NCBI RefSeq assembly: GCF_964340395.1
Contig: NC_135565.1
Location: forward strand, 18,131,209-18,191,208
Length of the DNA stretch: 60,000 nt
Direction of reading: 5' to 3'
Origin: Glandiceps talaboti
Lineage: Eukaryota; Hemichordata; Enteropneusta; Spengelidae
Part shown: one piece after another, positions 25,650-60,000 of the stretch
Layout: each line of letters starts with the position of its first letter
How positions within the stretch are numbered: the first letter of the stretch is position 1
The notes under the pieces: model-generated
What the model was told of the DNA's origin: nothing
Database searches by the model: none
The model's input: only the letters and a program-made list of their open reading frames with translations
Translations under genes and position numbers: made by a program

Positions 25650-26784
25650 ACTATGAGATTGTTGATTTTAGATATATCCAGTCGTACAGTGAAATTCCTT
25701 TCAACATATTATTTAAAAGGTGTATATTTTGGATAATTTGTTTTGGGGTATCATTATTATTTGTTCATAAATGTTTAGTACTTTATACAACAGACTGAAG
25801 ATTGGACGAGAATTTCTATTCGACTGTTACATTACATAATACAATGACCTTTAAAACACGTAAATTAACTGTCACTCATCTGAGATATTATTAAGTGATA
25901 GCCAAGTCAATCAGGCTCCCTAGGTGTATCATCTTACTTACAAAGGCCAAATGACAATATTTACAAAGCAATAATAATCCATTAATATTGCCATGCCGTT
26001 TAAGACATTTTGGCTATTAATCTTCAAAAGAGAACCGAAGACGTTTTGCAATCCCTCTAGGCAAAACAACGATATATGAACGACATGTTGTGTCAAATCA
26101 ATACAGTTCAGTTCAGTTCAATCAACACAGTGTGACGTTTAAATTGATTTTGATGCATCACCAATATAAGTAATAACTTGTATATACAATTATCGTTTTG
26201 TGGGGCCAAGGATTGACTCGAAAGACAAAAACGTACCGACACTACACTCGAACAATGTGATAGATAGTACAAATCAATTATCCATTACTGTCATCATTGG
26301 GTTACGAGGTATATTTATATTGATTTCCGGCACTTGATTTATTCCACTACCCCTGGTAATTCATAAAACAAACAAAACGACATCCACAATAATAAGGGGT
26401 ACGGTGACCTCATTTTTTTTATGTCTCATTACTTGTTCACAGCAACTATGTAAGTCGGTCGGTCTCCTTTTCCTCCTCTCTATCCTATTTCCATTGGATT
26501 CCTGGTAACGTGCCCTTTCCCAGCTTCTTTATACAATTGGCAGGTTCTCAGCCCCCCCCCCCCACTTGAACAACTTCCTTCATGAAAAAAGGCTCTGTTC
26601 GTGAACAAGTTTTGTCATCGCCATGACTGTAGATGACATCGACAGTCCAGAGACTTGTAATTGTATATTCTTGCCAGAGAGGGCGCTATTCCTCAAAATA
26701 TTAAAGGCGGGTGCAAATAAATTTTTTTTTTTTACTTTGATTGGTTAATGAGAAGCAGAAAAAATAAGGTCACCTTTAACATAC

Positions 26785-26810
26785 ACACGCACACACACAC
26801 ACACACACAT

Positions 26811-26870
<60 letters not shown>
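26785..26870. repeat. (AC)n microsatellite
   Basis: About 40 AC units with a few interruptions. Confidence 0.97.
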
Positions 26871-28358
26871 GCATGTACACAATGATTTGGTTGTTGTTTT
26901 GTACAATCCCAGCAAAATTAATTTGAACTAATCCTTAATTCCAAAATATAATGACACTGTAAATTATACACACAATATTGCTTTTATTCATGATTTTGTC
27001 ATATCGACTTTTGAAAAGTATTATATAATTATTAACTTATTTGGGTTGAGGGTACAATTTGGAGGTTCAGAAGTAACCTGCGATGTGTTTTTATTGCGAA
27101 CATTTCAATTCAATAGATTGAGTTTGTGATTGTGACTTGAATGTCCCACAGTAATCTTATATTAATCCAAGAATCGTTAATACTAAGCTGACTTAATAAG
27201 AATTTTATCTAAGTGAATATATTTACATAACACTACAATTAATATAATGATGTTAATATCGATGAATATCTCTATAACATTACAGTTTTCTTCTCCTATA
27301 TTCTTTACAACAGTTGGCTGTCAGTGTTGTAAGCCAGGTCACATACATTTGTATTTCAGCTAATTATGCAACGAATCCGACGTTTTGGACCATGCCGTAA
27401 AAACGCCACTGGTTTACGACGATGTTGATTGCATATTTGGACAGTTACGTCATAGCATCGTTTATTAAAACTAATGTTAACTTTGTTAATTGGATGGGGG
27501 ATAATAACAGGGAACTTGCAATCCATACTGAGCATGCTCAGACGCAAAGGACTATCGGATTATCTGTGGTTATCGTAATACCTAATGTGGAGCTACTGAT
27601 AAAATAAACCTCCCACAATGGTCTGGGTAATGATGAATTGATTATTCGTCGTTGCAAAGAATAGCACATTATTGTTCACAATGCCAATTGATTAGTATTT
27701 ATTATCACATTGCCTATGATGCAACATTCAACATAGCGGGTTTGCAAGTTCCCTATTGACACAACACATGTATAATAATGATCATAATGATGTATAAACG
27801 AAACTCTAAAAATGGTACACATCTGCTCATATATAACAATGAATAAATTACTGTACATTGCTCATTAATTACTATACCCAATTCACTTGTTATGACTACA
27901 CAATATACTTTCGTTAACATTCAGGATGTTTAATTATGTAAGTTCTAGAACATGTAATGTATAAATCTTAATTATGCAATTTCAGAATATGAATAAAGTG
28001 TCCTATGTAAACCACCTCAGTAAGAACTACTCTTGAATAAATTCGAGTTGTGGAAATTCACGGAATAAACTAGTAATAGATATATTAATTAACTATGGAC
28101 AAGTACTTTACATATTGATATGTGGTTAAACATGACATCGATTATTACAATTTTTCAAATTTGAAATACGCTAATAGATATAACACACAAAAGAGTACAA
28201 ATAAACACATACAACCGACCACGAACCTGTGCACATATAGAGATATAATGATAGCAATTGTAAGGTATGCACAACTGATGTTTTAGTATTCCCTGCGAAA
28301 TTTTAACACTTGTTACCACTTTCAACATTGCATCGTCTTTTCACGTTAAGCTCCATTT

Positions 28359-59851
<31,493 letters not shown>

Positions 59852-59875
<24 letters not shown>

Positions 59876-60000
59876 CTAATGTAAAACAGACAATACTGAG
59901 TAGACCCACCTAATGTAAAACAGACAATACTGAGTAGACCCACCTTATGTAAAACAGACAATACTAGGTAGACCCACCTTATGTAAAACAGACAATACTG
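59852..60000 (-). repeat. Tandem repeat of about 35 bp that contains a splice acceptor and first codons of the EGF exon
   Basis: On the minus strand each unit reads CTGTTTTACATTAGGTGGGT plus CTACTCAGTATTGT. The innermost unit supplies the real acceptor (ACATTAG, exon from 59875). At least three more copies follow to the window edge; two distal ones have ACATAAG instead. Confidence 0.9.

Overview
This 60 kb window is nuclear DNA of an invertebrate animal. The evidence is AT-rich sequence, genes split into many small exons with GT-AG introns, very dense microsatellites, minisatellites and short non-autonomous transposons, and metazoan protein architectures. A GRL101-type receptor (family first described in the snail Lymnaea), linked to CUB, C-type lectin and LDL-receptor class A modules, suggests a marine lophotrochozoan or a non-vertebrate deuterostome. 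The sequence alone does not fix the species.

All three recognised genes lie on the minus strand. (1) At the left edge (826-2432) are three exons of a cytochrome P450 of CYP3-clan type; its anchor exon is not found and the heme-binding half lies beyond the window. (2) From 23662 down to 10365 is a complete 13-exon cytosolic non-specific dipeptidase gene (CNDP2-like, 476 codons) with every metal ligand and the catalytic glutamate conserved. (3) From 59875 down to 28359 is one very large receptor gene of at least 41 coding exons, whose 5' end lies beyond the right edge.

In protein order the receptor reads: EGF, CUB, an unassigned beta-rich module, four CUB/CUB-like domains, C-type lectin-like domain (CTLD), calcium-binding-type EGF, CTLD, three CUB/CUB-like domains, CTLD, CTLD, seven LDL-receptor class A (LDLa) modules, leucine-rich-repeat N-cap, five leucine-rich repeats, a class A seven-transmembrane domain of the glycoprotein-hormone/relaxin receptor type, and an intracellular truncated pseudokinase. 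The chain of exons is phase-consistent at every junction I reconstructed; most extracellular modules are bounded by phase-1 introns and the leucine-rich repeats by phase-2 introns. About 2,850 residues are encoded here.

Between genes, 2433-10364 is repeat territory: a 34-36 bp minisatellite interrupted by a foldback element, the whole duplicated in tandem with a 1,726 bp offset, plus two short transposons with target-site duplications. The stretch 23663-28358 separates the dipeptidase from the receptor and holds mostly microsatellites. Introns carry a hairpin element with perfect 70 bp arms, a tRNA-like SINE, another foldback element, and a 2.3 kb array of a 26 bp repeat.

A recurring oddity is that exon edges have been copied into neighbouring intron DNA: at dipeptidase exons 2, 6, 7 and 10, and as a minisatellite at the last visible receptor exon. 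The most novel object is the receptor: lectin/CUB/LDLa/LRR ectodomain, GPCR and dead kinase relic in one predicted polypeptide.
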